60,332 nt of DNA from Gammaproteobacteria bacterium (GTDB lineage Bacteria; Pseudomonadota; Gammaproteobacteria; Pseudomonadales; Azotimanducaceae): contig JAUILI010000007.1 of the NCBI GenBank assembly GCA_030433075.1, positions 1-60,332 on the forward strand, in the 5' to 3' direction. Under the pieces are notes generated by a model that was given only the letters and a program-made list of their open reading frames with translations, was not told the DNA's origin and did no database searches. Below are positions 35,053 through 44,535 of the stretch, in pieces. Position 1 is the first letter of the stretch. The number at the start of each line of letters is the position of its first letter. The translations under genes and the position numbers were made by a program.

Positions 35053-36419
35053 GCCGGCGTGCCGTCCTCATAAGCGATCAGCTCCCCGCGGAGGGAGTTG
35101 GGAAGGGCTTCGGCGATCAAGACCTCGACGAAGGTGCCGACGAGCCCGGGATCATCGCTGCGGAAATTCACCACCCGGTTGCATTCCGTGCGCCCGGCCA
35201 GCTGCCCCGGATCCTTCTTCGAGGGGCCTTCCACGAGAATGCGCTGAAGGGACCCAAGGAGGCTTTGGCTACGGTTCATGCCTTGCTGCCGGAGCCGGGC
35301 CTGAAGGAGCGCAAGGCGCGCCTTCTTCTCGTCTTCCGGGATCGGATCCTGAAGATCCGCCGCCGGAGTGCCTGGGCGACGGCTGTAAATGAAGCTGAAG
35401 GAGTGGTCGAAGTTGATCTCCGCCACGAGATTCATGGTGGCCTCAAAGTCCTGGGCCGTTTCCCCGGGGAAGCCCACGATGAGGTCCGTGGACATCACCA
35501 AATCGGGGCGCAGGGCTCGGAGTTTCCGCACCTTGGCCTTGTACTCGAGGATGGTGTGGCCCCGCTTCATCAGCGCCAGGATGCGATCGGAGCCCGACTG
35601 CACCGGCAGATGCAGATAATTCACCAGCTCCGGCACTTCGCCGTACACCTCAATCAAGCTCTCGGAGAACTCCACGGGGTGGCTCGTGGTAAAGCGAATA
35701 CGATCGATGCCGTCGATGGCTGCCACGTGGGTGATGAGCTCGGCCAGGTCCGCCACGGCGCCATCGGCCGTCGGCCCCCGGTAGGCGTTCACGTTTTGCC
35801 CAAGCAGATTGATCTCCCGAACCCCGCCCCGGGCGAGGGCCTCACACTCCGCGAGCACGGGCTCCAGGGGACGGCTGATCTCCTCCCCCCGGGTATAGGG
35901 CACCACGCAGAAGCTGCAGTACTTCGAGCACCCCTCCATGATGGATACGAAGGCCGTGGGGCCTTCTGCTCGCGGCTCCGGGAGGCGATCAAACTTTTCA
36001 ATTTCCGGAAAGGAGATATCCACCAGGGGCGGCTGACGCTTGGCCCCCGGCGCCGCGCCGGCGCGGCGCTCGTCGATCATCTCCGGCAGGCGATGCAGGG
36101 TTTGGGGCCCAAATACCAAGTCTACGAAAGGGGCCCGATCAGCGATGGCGTGCCCTTCTTGACTGGCCACGCAGCCCCCGACGCCAATGAGAAGCTCAGG
36201 CTTTTCGGCCTTGAGGCCGCGATAGCGCCCCAGCTCGCTAAAGACCTTCTCCTGTGCCTTCTCGCGAATGGAGCAGGTGTTCAGCAGGATGAGATCGGCG
36301 TCCTCGGGGCGGTCCGTGGGCTCCATAGCCTGCCCCTCGCGCAGCGCATCGAGCATGCGCGCCGAGTCGTACTCATTCATCTGGCAGCCGTAGGTACGGA
36401 TAAAGACTTTCTTTGCCAT
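35049..36419 (-). CDS. miaB: tRNA-2-methylthio-N6-isopentenyladenosine synthase
   Basis: 456 residues. The N-terminal UPF0004 domain ([11 protein letters not shown], with further Cys in [11 protein letters not shown] and GCVASQEG) and the radical-SAM motif CSKYCSFC hold the two 4Fe-4S clusters; the C-terminal TRAM domain ([25 protein letters not shown] in parts) binds tRNA. Complete. In most gammaproteobacteria it heads the ybeZYX-lnt operon, but here three plus-strand genes intervene. Confidence 0.95.
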   Translation of the reverse strand: MAKKVFIRTYGCQMNEYDSARMLDALREGQAMEPTDRPEDADLILLNTCSIREKAQEKVFSELGRYRGLKAEKPELLIGVGGCVASQEGHAIADRAPFVDLVFGPQTLHRLPEMIDERRAGAAPGAKRQPPLVDISFPEIEKFDRLPEPRAEGPTAFVSIMEGCSKYCSFCVVPYTRGEEISRPLEPVLAECEALARGGVREINLLGQNVNAYRGPTADGAVADLAELITHVAAIDGIDRIRFTTSHPVEFSESLIEVYGEVPELVNYLHLPVQSGSDRILALMKRGHTILEYKAKVRKLRALRPDLVMSTDLIVGFPGETAQDFEATMNLVAEINFDHSFSFIYSRRPGTPAADLQDPIPEDEKKARLALLQARLRQQGMNRSQSLLGSLQRILVEGPSKKDPGQLAGRTECNRVVNFRSDDPGLVGTFVEVLIAEALPNSLRGELIAYEDGTPA

Positions 36420-36450
36420 GGCTCACCTCACAAGCCCCGCCGGGGCGGCG

Positions 36451-36456
36451 ATCATA
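36451..36456 (-). promoter_or_regulatory. -10 candidate of miaB
   Basis: Reads TATGAT on the minus strand, about 32 bases before the miaB ATG; TTTTGG lies 17 bases upstream as a poor -35. Between -10 and start is a compact GCCCCG-C-CGGGGC hairpin (36433-36445). Confidence 0.35.
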
Positions 36457-36568
36457 CCGGCTCGTCGCGCGATCCAAAAACCAGGGGGCGGGAAAATCCT
36501 CCCTGCCCCCTTGCAAAGCCGCTCACAAAGCCCAAACTGCGCCCCTTCGGATGCAGGAGACCGGCGCC

Positions 36569-36901
36569 ATGGCCGAACCCACTCACCTCTATCGCGTGAT
36601 CTTCCAAAGCCAGGGCCAGGTTTATGAGCTCTACGCGCGGGATATCTACCAAAGCGAGCTCTACGGCTTCATCGAAGTCGAGGGCTACGTCTTTGGGAAG
36701 CGCACCCAGGTGGTGGTGGATCCCGCGGAGGAAAAGCTGCAAAGCGAATTTGAAGGGGTGGAGCGCAGCTACATTCCCATGCACGCGATCATCCGCATCG
36801 ACGAAGTGCAGAAAGAAGGCCCGGCCCGCATCAAGGAAATTAAAGGCGATAAGGTCACCCCCTTCCCGACCCTACCGGTGCCCCCCAAGCGGGACAGCTA
36901 A
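36569..36901 (+). CDS. DUF1820 family protein
   Basis: 110 residues from the ATG at 36569, with GGAG nine bases upstream; longer in-frame starts reach into the miaB promoter. The family core LYRVIFQSQGQVYELYARDIYQS and IEVEGYVFG, with MHAIIRIDEVQKEGPARI, is complete. A small beta-rich cytosolic protein of unknown function, common in gammaproteobacteria. Stop and next ATG overlap as TAATG at 36899-36903. Confidence 0.9.
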   Translation: MAEPTHLYRVIFQSQGQVYELYARDIYQSELYGFIEVEGYVFGKRTQVVVDPAEEKLQSEFEGVERSYIPMHAIIRIDEVQKEGPARIKEIKGDKVTPFPTLPVPPKRDS

Positions 36902-38418
36902 TGGCGCCCGGCCGCTTTCACCTCGAGGCTCAGGCTCAACGCCGGCCCGAGCATCCCGCCCTGGTGTTTCACGATCCCGAGGGTGGGCCAAGCGCCCCCA
37001 TCACCTATGCAGCCCTCAATGACGAGGTCAATCAGATCGCTCAGGGGCTCCGCGGCCTCGGGCTCGCCCCGGGGTCGGGCATCGCCGCCCTGACGGGCAC
37101 CCACCGGGAGGCCCTGGTTCTCTACTTCGCCGCCATGCGCCTTGGGCTTTGGTACACCCCGCTCAACATGCACTTGAAGGCCCAGGAAATCGGGCAGATC
37201 GTGGAGGACGCGGGGGCAAAGGCGCTGTTCTACCGCCCCGCCTACGCCGCTCAGCTGCCCCCGCGGGGGTCGGAATATCGAGAGGACACGGCCACGCTCT
37301 GGGCGCGCTGCGCTGATCTACCCAAGCGCTGCCCCGACGATGCCCAGGAAGGAGCCGCCCTGCTCTTTTCCTCCGGCACCACGGGGCGACCCAAGGGCGT
37401 GATCACGGCCCAGCCCGGCGCGCCCCTGGGCACCCAAAGTGCCCTCGCCGCCGCCCGCATCCGGGTCCACGGTTTGGACGAGAACACCGTGTATCTCTCC
37501 ACAGCGCCGCTCTACCACAGCGCGCCCCTGCGCTACATCGACATGGTGCTCCGCCTCGGGGGCACGGCGCAGGTCCTGACCCACTTCGACGCGGAAGCGG
37601 CCCTTAAGCTTCTCGAAGCTGAGCCCATCACCCATAGCCAGTGGGTGCCGACCATGTTCGTGCGCCTGCTTCGCCTGCCCGAGGCGCGGCGCCAGGCCTT
37701 CAGCGCCAAAGCGCATCGCTATGCGATCCATGCCGCAGCGCCCTGCCCGCCGGCGGTGAAGGCCGCCATGATCGACTGGTGGGGCCCGATCCTTTACGAG
37801 TATTACAGCGCCACGGAAGCCAACGGTCAGACCGTCATCGATAGCCCCGAGTGGCTTGCCCATCGGGGCAGCGTGGGCCGCCCCCTCCTCGGGGAGGTCA
37901 GCATTCGCGATGAGCAGGGCCTCCCCTGCCCGCCCGGCGTTGCCGGCACGGTGTACCTCCGTGGGGGCGCGAAGTTTTCCTACCTTGGCGATCCGGAAAA
38001 AACCCGCCGCGCCTACCTCGACGATGGGTTCTCCACCGTCGGGGATCTCGGATACCTCGACGGCGAGGGCTTCCTATATCTCACGGACCGGCGCGACTTC
38101 ACCGTGATTAGCGGGGGCGTGAATATCTACCCCCGGGAAATCGAGGATGTGCTCCTAGCCGATCCCCGGGTGGCCGACGCGGCGGTCTTTGGCCTACCGG
38201 ACGAGGAGTTCGGGGAGCGGCTCCACGCCTCCGTGGAGCTGGTGAGCGGAGTCGACCCGGCGGGCATGGAGGCCGCCCTCCGGGCCCATTGCCGAGCCCA
38301 GCTGGCACACCTCAAATGCCCAAAAAGCTGGCGCTTCCACGAACAGCTGCCGCGCCTCCCCACGGGGAAGCTCGCCAAGCACAGCCTGCGCGACGAGGTC
38401 CTGGCCAGCCTCGGCTAA
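36901..38418 (+). CDS. Acyl-CoA synthetase (AMP-binding family)
   Basis: 505 residues. The P-loop is LLFSSGTTGRPKGVI, A5 is YYSATEANG, A7/A8 are VGDLGYLDGEGFLYLTDRRDF and ISGGVNIYPREIEDVL, and the A10 lysine is in LPRLPTGKLAKHSL. All adenylation and thioester-forming motifs are present. Substrate is likely a medium-chain or branched acid; similar members sit with crotonases and thioesterases, as seen elsewhere in this window. Convergent with the peptidase gene over 26 bases. Confidence 0.9.
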   Translation: MAPGRFHLEAQAQRRPEHPALVFHDPEGGPSAPITYAALNDEVNQIAQGLRGLGLAPGSGIAALTGTHREALVLYFAAMRLGLWYTPLNMHLKAQEIGQIVEDAGAKALFYRPAYAAQLPPRGSEYREDTATLWARCADLPKRCPDDAQEGAALLFSSGTTGRPKGVITAQPGAPLGTQSALAAARIRVHGLDENTVYLSTAPLYHSAPLRYIDMVLRLGGTAQVLTHFDAEAALKLLEAEPITHSQWVPTMFVRLLRLPEARRQAFSAKAHRYAIHAAAPCPPAVKAAMIDWWGPILYEYYSATEANGQTVIDSPEWLAHRGSVGRPLLGEVSIRDEQGLPCPPGVAGTVYLRGGAKFSYLGDPEKTRRAYLDDGFSTVGDLGYLDGEGFLYLTDRRDFTVISGGVNIYPREIEDVLLADPRVADAAVFGLPDEEFGERLHASVELVSGVDPAGMEAALRAHCRAQLAHLKCPKSWRFHEQLPRLPTGKLAKHSLRDEVLASLG

Positions 38419-38444
38419 ACCCCGACCCGCGCCCCGGCGGCGCC

Positions 38445-40607
38445 CTAGTCCGTCAGCCCCCGGCGCTCCAGAAGCGGCTCGAGGCTTGGCGGTGCCCCGC
38501 GGAAATCCTCAAAGAGCGTCAGGGCCGGCTCGCTAGAGCCTTTCGACAGCAGGCGCTCGCGGAAGCGATCGCCATTTTCCCGCGTGAGGCCGCCGTTCGC
38601 CTTGAACCAGGCCACCGTGTCTGCGTCGAGCACCTCGCTCCAGATATAGCTGTAATAGCCCGCCGCATAGCCCCCCATAATGTGGGAGAAGTAGGGGGTC
38701 CGGTAGCGCGGGGGCACCGGCGCGTAGTCAAAGCCAAGATCGGTGAGGAGGGACGCCTCCAGATCCATGAGTGCCTCCGCCTCGGGGAGGGCCTCCACCG
38801 GGAGGCGGTGCAGCGCCTGATCGAGGCTCGCGGCGGCGAGGTATTCCGTGGTGCGGAAGCCCTCGTTGAAGCGCTGGGCCGCCAGCACCTTCTCTAGCTC
38901 CGCCTCGGGAAGGGGCTCGCCGGTCTCATGGTGCACGGCATAGTTCTTCAGAATGCTCGGCCAGGTGGCGCCCATCTCATGCACCTGGGAGGGGAACTCC
39001 ACAAAATCCCTGGGCACGCGGGTGCCGGAGAAGCGGGGATAGGTTACGTCTGAGAAAAGCCCATGCAGCGCATGGCCGAACTCGTGGAACATGGTGTTCA
39101 CCTCGTCGAAGGTGAGCAGGGTGGGTCGCCCGGGGGCGGGCTTCACGATGTTCAGATGGTTGGCCACCACGGCCTGGGTCCCAAGCAGCCGACTTTGGGA
39201 CACGTAAGCGTTCATCCAGGCACCGCCGCGCTTGCTGGGCCGGGCGTAGGGATCGAAGAGGAAGAGCCCCAGGGGCGCCTCATCTAGAAAGACTTCAAAA
39301 ACCTGGACGTCGGGATGATAGGTGGGCAAGGCAGGGCGATCCTCAAAGCGCAGCCCATAGAGCTGTCCGGCAAAGTGGAAGACCCCCTCCCGAAGTACGC
39401 GATTCATCTCAAAGTAGGGCTTCAGGGCCTCCGCATCGATGGCGTAGCGCTCGGCCCGAAGCTTCTCTGTGTAGAAGCTCCAATCCCAGGCTTCCAGCGC
39501 GTGCCCACCCCCCTCGCGGTCGATCAGGGCCTGCAGCGCCGCCCCTTCCCGCCGGGCGTTGGCCACGGCCCGGGGGGTCAGCCGGCTCAGCATGGCTTCG
39601 ACGGCTTCCGGCGTCTCCGCCGTTTGGTTGGCTACGGCGTAGGCCGCGTAGTTTTCAAAGCCCAGGAGGGCGGCTTTCTCTGCCCGGAGCTTCAGGATCG
39701 CCAGGACCCGAGCCCGGTTATCGAATTCGCCCCCACGGTGGCCCCGGGCCTCCGAGGCCTTCTGGAGCCGCTCCCGAAGGGGGCGGTGGGTGAGGTCAGC
39801 CACGATGGGCTGCCCCGTGGTGTTGCGAAGGGAGATGAGCCAGCGGTTCGGCCCCAGCCCCGCGTCTTCCGCGGCCTGGGCAAGCGCAGCCCGGCGATCG
39901 TCGCTTAAGCCCGCCAGCTCCGCTTCGTCCTCGACCACAAGGGCGCTGGCGTTGACCTCCGCCAGCACCGCATCGGAAAAGGCCGCACTTTCCTTCGCCA
40001 GGGCGCCATTGATTTCCTTGAGCCGCGCCCGGGCCTCATCGTCCAGGGCCGCGCCGGCGCGCTGAAAGTCCTTGTAGGTCTCTTCCACCAGACGAAGGGC
40101 TTCCCCCTTAAGCCCTAGGGCCTCGCGCTGCCCATGCACCGCCGCCACCCGCTCGAAGAGCGCCGGGTTCAACATGATGGCGTCCCGGTGCGCCGCCAGC
40201 TGGGGCGCCAGTTCGGCGCGAAGGGCGCGAATATCGTCGTTCGTATGGGCGCTGGAGAGGGAGTAGAACACCCGGGACACCCGATCGAGAATCGCTCCGG
40301 TCTTCTCCAGGGCCACAATGGTGTTCTCGAAGGTGGGCGCCTCGCTGCTGGCCAGGATCGCCTCCACCTGCGCCCGCTCCTCGGCCATGCCCGCGGCAAA
40401 GGCCGGCGCAAAGTGCGCGTGCTCGATCTGATCAAAAGGCGGCAACCCGTAGGGCAAGGGGCTCGGCGCCAGGAAGGGATTGGCCGCGGAGGCTGCCGGC
40501 GCGGGGGATGCCGCGGCCGTTTCCGGCGCTTCGGCCCCGCAGGCCGTCAACAGGGCGACCATCGCGCCCGTGGCCAAAGGGATACCCATAAGGGATCGCA
40601 GCATCAT
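38445..40607 (-). CDS. M3 family peptidyl-dipeptidase, lipoprotein
   Basis: 720 residues from the ATG at 40607, with AAGGAG eight bases upstream; the much longer open frame to 41195 covers the neighbouring gene and is rejected. A lipoprotein signal with TAC (lipobox LLTAC) places it in the periplasm or outer membrane. The zinc site HEFGHALHG is in TMFHEFGHALHGLF with the distal Glu downstream. The layout is that of dipeptidyl carboxypeptidase (Dcp) or oligopeptidase A-like enzymes. Likely trims peptides before uptake by the OppABCDF system. Confidence 0.9.
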   Translation of the reverse strand: MMLRSLMGIPLATGAMVALLTACGAEAPETAAASPAPAASAANPFLAPSPLPYGLPPFDQIEHAHFAPAFAAGMAEERAQVEAILASSEAPTFENTIVALEKTGAILDRVSRVFYSLSSAHTNDDIRALRAELAPQLAAHRDAIMLNPALFERVAAVHGQREALGLKGEALRLVEETYKDFQRAGAALDDEARARLKEINGALAKESAAFSDAVLAEVNASALVVEDEAELAGLSDDRRAALAQAAEDAGLGPNRWLISLRNTTGQPIVADLTHRPLRERLQKASEARGHRGGEFDNRARVLAILKLRAEKAALLGFENYAAYAVANQTAETPEAVEAMLSRLTPRAVANARREGAALQALIDREGGGHALEAWDWSFYTEKLRAERYAIDAEALKPYFEMNRVLREGVFHFAGQLYGLRFEDRPALPTYHPDVQVFEVFLDEAPLGLFLFDPYARPSKRGGAWMNAYVSQSRLLGTQAVVANHLNIVKPAPGRPTLLTFDEVNTMFHEFGHALHGLFSDVTYPRFSGTRVPRDFVEFPSQVHEMGATWPSILKNYAVHHETGEPLPEAELEKVLAAQRFNEGFRTTEYLAAASLDQALHRLPVEALPEAEALMDLEASLLTDLGFDYAPVPPRYRTPYFSHIMGGYAAGYYSYIWSEVLDADTVAWFKANGGLTRENGDRFRERLLSKGSSEPALTLFEDFRGAPPSLEPLLERRGLTD

Positions 40608-41074
40608 TCGGCGTCTCCTTGCCCTAGGGGCGCGGGCGCTTTTCGAAGGAGCGCCCACACCAAGATCGTTAAGCCCGTGGCCAGCAGTATAGCGCCGGGA
40701 ATCAGTAACCCCAGCGCCGGCGCGGGGGCCACCGTCCCCGGATTCGGGGCGCCGAGAAAAAAGGCCAGGGGGAAGGTGATGCTCGCCGAGGAGATGAGGA
40801 TTCGCAGGGCCCAGCGCAGCCCCTCGCTCCCGCGGGCGGCGTCGATCCAGGGCAAGAGCACCAGGGTGAGCACGAGAAAAAGCGCGGCATGGGCGTGCCC
40901 CGCCCGCCAGAGGTCCTGATGCAAGGGCGATCCAAGGTAGCCCGGCAGATTCACGATGCGCCAGGTCAAAACGCTGCCGCCAAACATCACGCCCAGAAGG
41001 GACAGAATCAAAACCGCCCCCATGTTTCGGGACGCCTGGGAGAGGGCGAAGGGTGACGCTGGGGGTGTATGCAT
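40604..41074 (-). CDS. Membrane protein of unknown function
   Basis: 156 residues from the ATG at 41074 (AGGAGG upstream). Four hydrophobic segments are predicted: about 18-37, 62-80, 87-104 and 118-141. An RAGHAHAALFLVLTLVLLPW segment with two His before helix 2 is notable; similar RxGHxH patterns are seen in heme or copper-linked membrane proteins, but I cannot assign a family. Its stop overlaps the peptidase ATG (ATGA), so they are coupled. Confidence 0.75.
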   Translation of the reverse strand: MHTPPASPFALSQASRNMGAVLILSLLGVMFGGSVLTWRIVNLPGYLGSPLHQDLWRAGHAHAALFLVLTLVLLPWIDAARGSEGLRWALRILISSASITFPLAFFLGAPNPGTVAPAPALGLLIPGAILLATGLTILVWALLRKAPAPLGQGDAE

Positions 41075-41100
41075 GGAAAGCCTCCTGCGCAGGGAGTCGG

Positions 41101-41106
41101 TACAAT
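41101..41106 (+). promoter_or_regulatory. -10 candidate for the FAD reductase gene
   Basis: TACAAT, 34 bases before the ATG at 41141, in the 66-base divergent spacer. No clear -35. Confidence 0.3.
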
Positions 41107-41140
41107 GGGACAAGCATTTCGCGAGCATAAGGGATCGCAC

Positions 41141-42358
41141 ATGAAAAGAACGATCGTGGTGGGCGGTGGCCAGGGGGCCGGGCAGTTGGTCGCAAGCCTG
41201 CGCCAGGAAGGATACGACGGTGAAATCCTGATGATCGGCGAGGAGCCCCAGCTCCCCTATCAGCGCCCGCCCCTCTCCAAGGCCTACCTGCTCGGCGAGC
41301 TCCCCGTGGAGCGGCTCCTCGTGCGACCGGAGAAGTTCTACGCCGATCAGAACATCGAAACGCGCCTCGGCACGAAGGTCACGGCCATAGATGCCGAGGC
41401 CCAAACGGTCACCCTCGAAGACGGGGAAACCCTCGCCTACAGCGATCTCGTGCTCGCCACGGGCAGCCAGGTGCGCCGCCTCTCCCTGCCGGGCTTCGAC
41501 CAGGACGGCGTGTTCTACCTCCGCACGATGGCCGACGTTGATGGCATCCGCGCGGCCCTCACCCCGGGCAAGCGCCTCGTGATCATTGGCGGCGGCTACA
41601 TTGGCCTAGAGGTGGCTGCGGTCGCTCGGAAGCTTGGGCTGGACGTCACCGTGCTGGAAATGGAAAAGCGCATCCTGGCTCGGGTCACCACCCCAGCCAT
41701 GTCCGCTTTCTACACGAAGGTCCACACGGACCATGGCGTGGTCATCAAAACCGAGGCCGCCGCCGCGGCTCTCTCCGGCGATGGCCAGGTGACCGGCGTG
41801 CAGTGCCAGGACGGCACGGAAATCCCCGCGGACGTGGTGATTGTGGGCGTGGGGATTCTGCCCCGCACGGAGCTCGCGGAAGCCGCCGGGCTGACCTGCG
41901 AGAACGGCATTCAGGTGGATGAGGGCACGCGGACCAGCGCCCCGCACATCTACGCCATCGGCGATTGCACCAACCATCCGAACCCTGGGCTCGGTCGGCG
42001 CCTACGCCTGGAATCGGTCCCCAACGCCATGGACCAGGCCCGGGTGGCTGCCAAGAACATTTGCGGCGGCGACGCCCGCTACGACGCCGTGCCCTGGTTC
42101 TGGAGTGACCAGTACGACCTCAAGCTGCAAATGGTCGGCTTTTCCGGGGAAGCGGAGGAGGACGTGCTCCGCGGGGACCCGGAAAGCGGCGCCTTCGCCC
42201 GCTTCTACCTTAAGGGGGGTCAACTCATTGCCGTGGATGCGGTGAATAGCCCCCGGGAATTCATGGCGGCGCGCCAGCTGGTAGCCCAGAAGGCCCCGGT
42301 GACCGCGGAAGCCCTGGCCGATCCGGAAACGGATCTCAAAACCCTGATGGCACGCTAG
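41141..42358 (+). CDS. FAD-dependent ferredoxin reductase (rhodocoxin/putidaredoxin reductase type)
   Basis: 405 residues. FAD-binding GGGQGAGQ at the N-terminus, LPYQRPPLSKAYL, NADH-binding IIGGGYIGLEVAAVARKLG, the second FAD motif IYAIGDC, and the C-terminal reductase domain FWSDQYDLKLQMVGF. This is the class feeding electrons from NADH to a 2Fe-2S ferredoxin and then to a P450 or dioxygenase. No ferredoxin or oxygenase is nearby, so the partner is encoded elsewhere. Confidence 0.88.
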   Translation: MKRTIVVGGGQGAGQLVASLRQEGYDGEILMIGEEPQLPYQRPPLSKAYLLGELPVERLLVRPEKFYADQNIETRLGTKVTAIDAEAQTVTLEDGETLAYSDLVLATGSQVRRLSLPGFDQDGVFYLRTMADVDGIRAALTPGKRLVIIGGGYIGLEVAAVARKLGLDVTVLEMEKRILARVTTPAMSAFYTKVHTDHGVVIKTEAAAAALSGDGQVTGVQCQDGTEIPADVVIVGVGILPRTELAEAAGLTCENGIQVDEGTRTSAPHIYAIGDCTNHPNPGLGRRLRLESVPNAMDQARVAAKNICGGDARYDAVPWFWSDQYDLKLQMVGFSGEAEEDVLRGDPESGAFARFYLKGGQLIAVDAVNSPREFMAARQLVAQKAPVTAEALADPETDLKTLMAR

Positions 42359-42369
42359 GGAGGCGCCCC

Positions 42370-44055
42370 ATGACCCTTCGATCCCTCCGGGCCGCCCTTA
42401 CCCTCAGCCTCGCGAGCTTAAGCGGCGCCGCGCTGGCCGATACCACCCTGCTTTACAACGTGAACGGCTGGACCGCCACGGCCAGCGCGGCGGATACGGG
42501 CGCCACGGTGCAGGAGCAGCGCTTTTCTGCGCTCTTGGTACACGAGGGGCGCGTGGTCTCCGCGGGCACCTTCGATGATCTCCGCACCCTGGCCGCCCGC
42601 CTCGGGGAGCCGGTGACGCGCATCGACGGCGAAGGCGCCTTCCTCATGCCCGGGCTCATCGACGCCCACGGCCACTTCACGAGCCTCGGCTACGATGCGC
42701 TCCGCTTAAATATCACCGGGCTCCAAAGCCTGAAGGCCACGGTGGACGCGATCGCCCGCTACGCGGAATCGGGGGATGGCTGGATCACCGGGGGCCGCTG
42801 GAATCAGGAACACTGGCCCGAGGGGCGCTTTCCCCGGGCCAGCGATTTAGACGGCATCACCGATCGGCCGATTTGGCTGCGCCGGGTGGACGGCCACGCC
42901 GCCTGGGCCAACGGGGCCGCCATGGCCGCCGCGGGCATCAACGCCGACACCCTCGATCCCCCCGGGGGCCAGCTCATCCGCGACGAAAAGGGCAACCCCA
43001 CGGGGGTTTTCGTGGACGCGGCCATGGATCTCATTGACGCCGTGGTCCCCCGGCCCAGCCAGGCCCAGCTGGAAGCCGCCATCGGCGCCGCCCAGGACAT
43101 CATGCTCAGCAAGGGCCTCACCCAGGTTCACGACGCGGGCGCCGGCGTGCGTGCCATTGAAACCTTTCAGCGCCTGGCCAAAGCCGGCGAGCTCAAAGTT
43201 CGCCTCTACGTGATGGTGGCCGGCAAAGAAACACTCGAGGCCCTGGGCACGCCCCAGGACGACCCGGAGGATCGGGTCGATGTGCAGGCAGTGAAGCTGT
43301 ACTCCGATGGCGCCCTGGGCAGCCGCGGCGCCGCCCTGTTCGAGGACTACAGCGACGATGAAGGCAACCGCGGCCTGCTGTTCACCAGCGCCGAGGACCT
43401 CGCCCGGATCGTCGATCAGGCCACGAGCCGGGGCTGGCAGGTGGGCATCCACGCCATCGGGACCCGCGCCAACGCCGTCGTCCTGGACGCCTACGAACAG
43501 GCTTTCCAACGCTATCCGGGCAGCAAGGACCTCCGACACCGCATCGAGCATGCGCAGGTGATGCGCCCGGGGGATCTCCAGCGCACCATCGACCTTGGCG
43601 TGGTGGCCTCCATGCAGCCTACCCACGCCACCTCCGATATGTGGATGGCGGAGAAGCGCCTGGGCTCGGAGCGCCTCGCCGGGGGCTACGCCTGGGCCAC
43701 GCTGCTGAAAAACGGCGCCGTGCTGGCCCTCGGCAGCGACTTCCCCGTGGAGCCCCCGGATCCGGTCTTTGGGATCCACGCTGCGGTGACCCGGCAAAAC
43801 CGACAGGACGATCCCCCCGGGGGCTGGCGCCCGAGCGAAAAGCTTACGCTCTCGCAGACGCTTCGCGGTTTCACCTTGGATGCGGCGTGGTCCGCGCGCC
43901 AGGAGGGGCAGCTCGGGAGCCTCGAGCCCACGAAATGGGCCGATTTCGTGATCCTCGAGGAGGATCCCTTCACCGTGGCGCCTGAGGACCTCTGGAAGCT
44001 TCAGGTGAAGGAAACGTGGATCGCCGGGGAACGGGTGTACGCCAAGACGCCCTGA
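42370..44055 (+). CDS. Exported YtcJ-like amidohydrolase
   Basis: 561 residues with a signal peptide (ending GAALA). Amidohydrolase_3 family: H100 and H102 in MPGLIDAHGHF, the VKLYSDGALGSRGAAL loop, GIHAIGTRAN, HRIEHAQVM and the metal-binding Asp in LGSDFPVEPPDP. A GGGAGG site is six bases before the ATG, 11 bases beyond the reductase stop, so it is probably co-transcribed. N-substituted amide hydrolysis is likely; substrate unknown. Abuts the DUF2058 stop with no gap. Confidence 0.87.
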   Translation: MTLRSLRAALTLSLASLSGAALADTTLLYNVNGWTATASAADTGATVQEQRFSALLVHEGRVVSAGTFDDLRTLAARLGEPVTRIDGEGAFLMPGLIDAHGHFTSLGYDALRLNITGLQSLKATVDAIARYAESGDGWITGGRWNQEHWPEGRFPRASDLDGITDRPIWLRRVDGHAAWANGAAMAAAGINADTLDPPGGQLIRDEKGNPTGVFVDAAMDLIDAVVPRPSQAQLEAAIGAAQDIMLSKGLTQVHDAGAGVRAIETFQRLAKAGELKVRLYVMVAGKETLEALGTPQDDPEDRVDVQAVKLYSDGALGSRGAALFEDYSDDEGNRGLLFTSAEDLARIVDQATSRGWQVGIHAIGTRANAVVLDAYEQAFQRYPGSKDLRHRIEHAQVMRPGDLQRTIDLGVVASMQPTHATSDMWMAEKRLGSERLAGGYAWATLLKNGAVLALGSDFPVEPPDPVFGIHAAVTRQNRQDDPPGGWRPSEKLTLSQTLRGFTLDAAWSARQEGQLGSLEPTKWADFVILEEDPFTVAPEDLWKLQVKETWIAGERVYAKTP

Positions 44056-44526
44056 TTACCAGTCCAGATCGTCGGGGATAGGATGATCGGCGTAGGCCGG
44101 ATCATCCTCCCCCGGCGCCTGGGGCTTCGGCAGCACCAGGCGATCATCGAGTTCGCGAATCTTCTCCGCCACCTTCTCCTCTATCACCTCAAAGCCCGCC
44201 CCATGGCGCACGAGCACCATGGCGCCGGCCGCCAAGCCATCGCGCTGCGCCTCGGTGACGTAGAGCTTCCGTACCTTCTTCCCGTCGAGGAAGTGGTAGG
44301 CGCAGGTGCCCTGCCCTCGAGGCAGGCGACGCTGCTCAATAATCAGCTTGGCCTGCTCCCGAAGGGTTTGGGAGAGCGCACTTTTGCGCCGCGCCTTGGG
44401 TTTCGGCGGGGGCTTGCCCTGGTCTTTGGCTTGGGATTTGGGCTTGGTTTGGGGCTTGGGCGCCTTAGGCTCCGGCGCCTTACCTAGGCCCGCCTTCAGT
44501 AGCTGGCTACGGAGGGATTCGCTCAC
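44056..44526 (-). CDS. DUF2058 family protein (YaiL-like)
   Basis: 156 residues. A Lys/Pro/Gln-rich basic linker fills about 15-50, followed by the family domain LREQAKLIIEQRRLPRGQGTCAYHFLDGKKVRKLYVT in parts and an acidic tail. Members are described as nucleoprotein/polynucleotide-associated. Lies nine bases after the GNAT gene. Confidence 0.88.
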   Translation of the reverse strand: MSESLRSQLLKAGLGKAPEPKAPKPQTKPKSQAKDQGKPPPKPKARRKSALSQTLREQAKLIIEQRRLPRGQGTCAYHFLDGKKVRKLYVTEAQRDGLAAGAMVLVRHGAGFEVIEEKVAEKIRELDDRLVLPKPQAPGEDDPAYADHPIPDDLDW

Positions 44527-44535
44527 GGATGTCTC

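Noticed and set aside
36433-36445. GCCCCG-C-CGGGGC hairpin as a terminator
   Set aside because: No T-run follows on either strand; it is a leader hairpin at most.
40608-41195. N-terminal extension of the M3 peptidase frame
   Set aside because: The extension covers the coupled membrane protein gene in another frame; a lipobox signal and a good ribosome-binding site are found at 40607.
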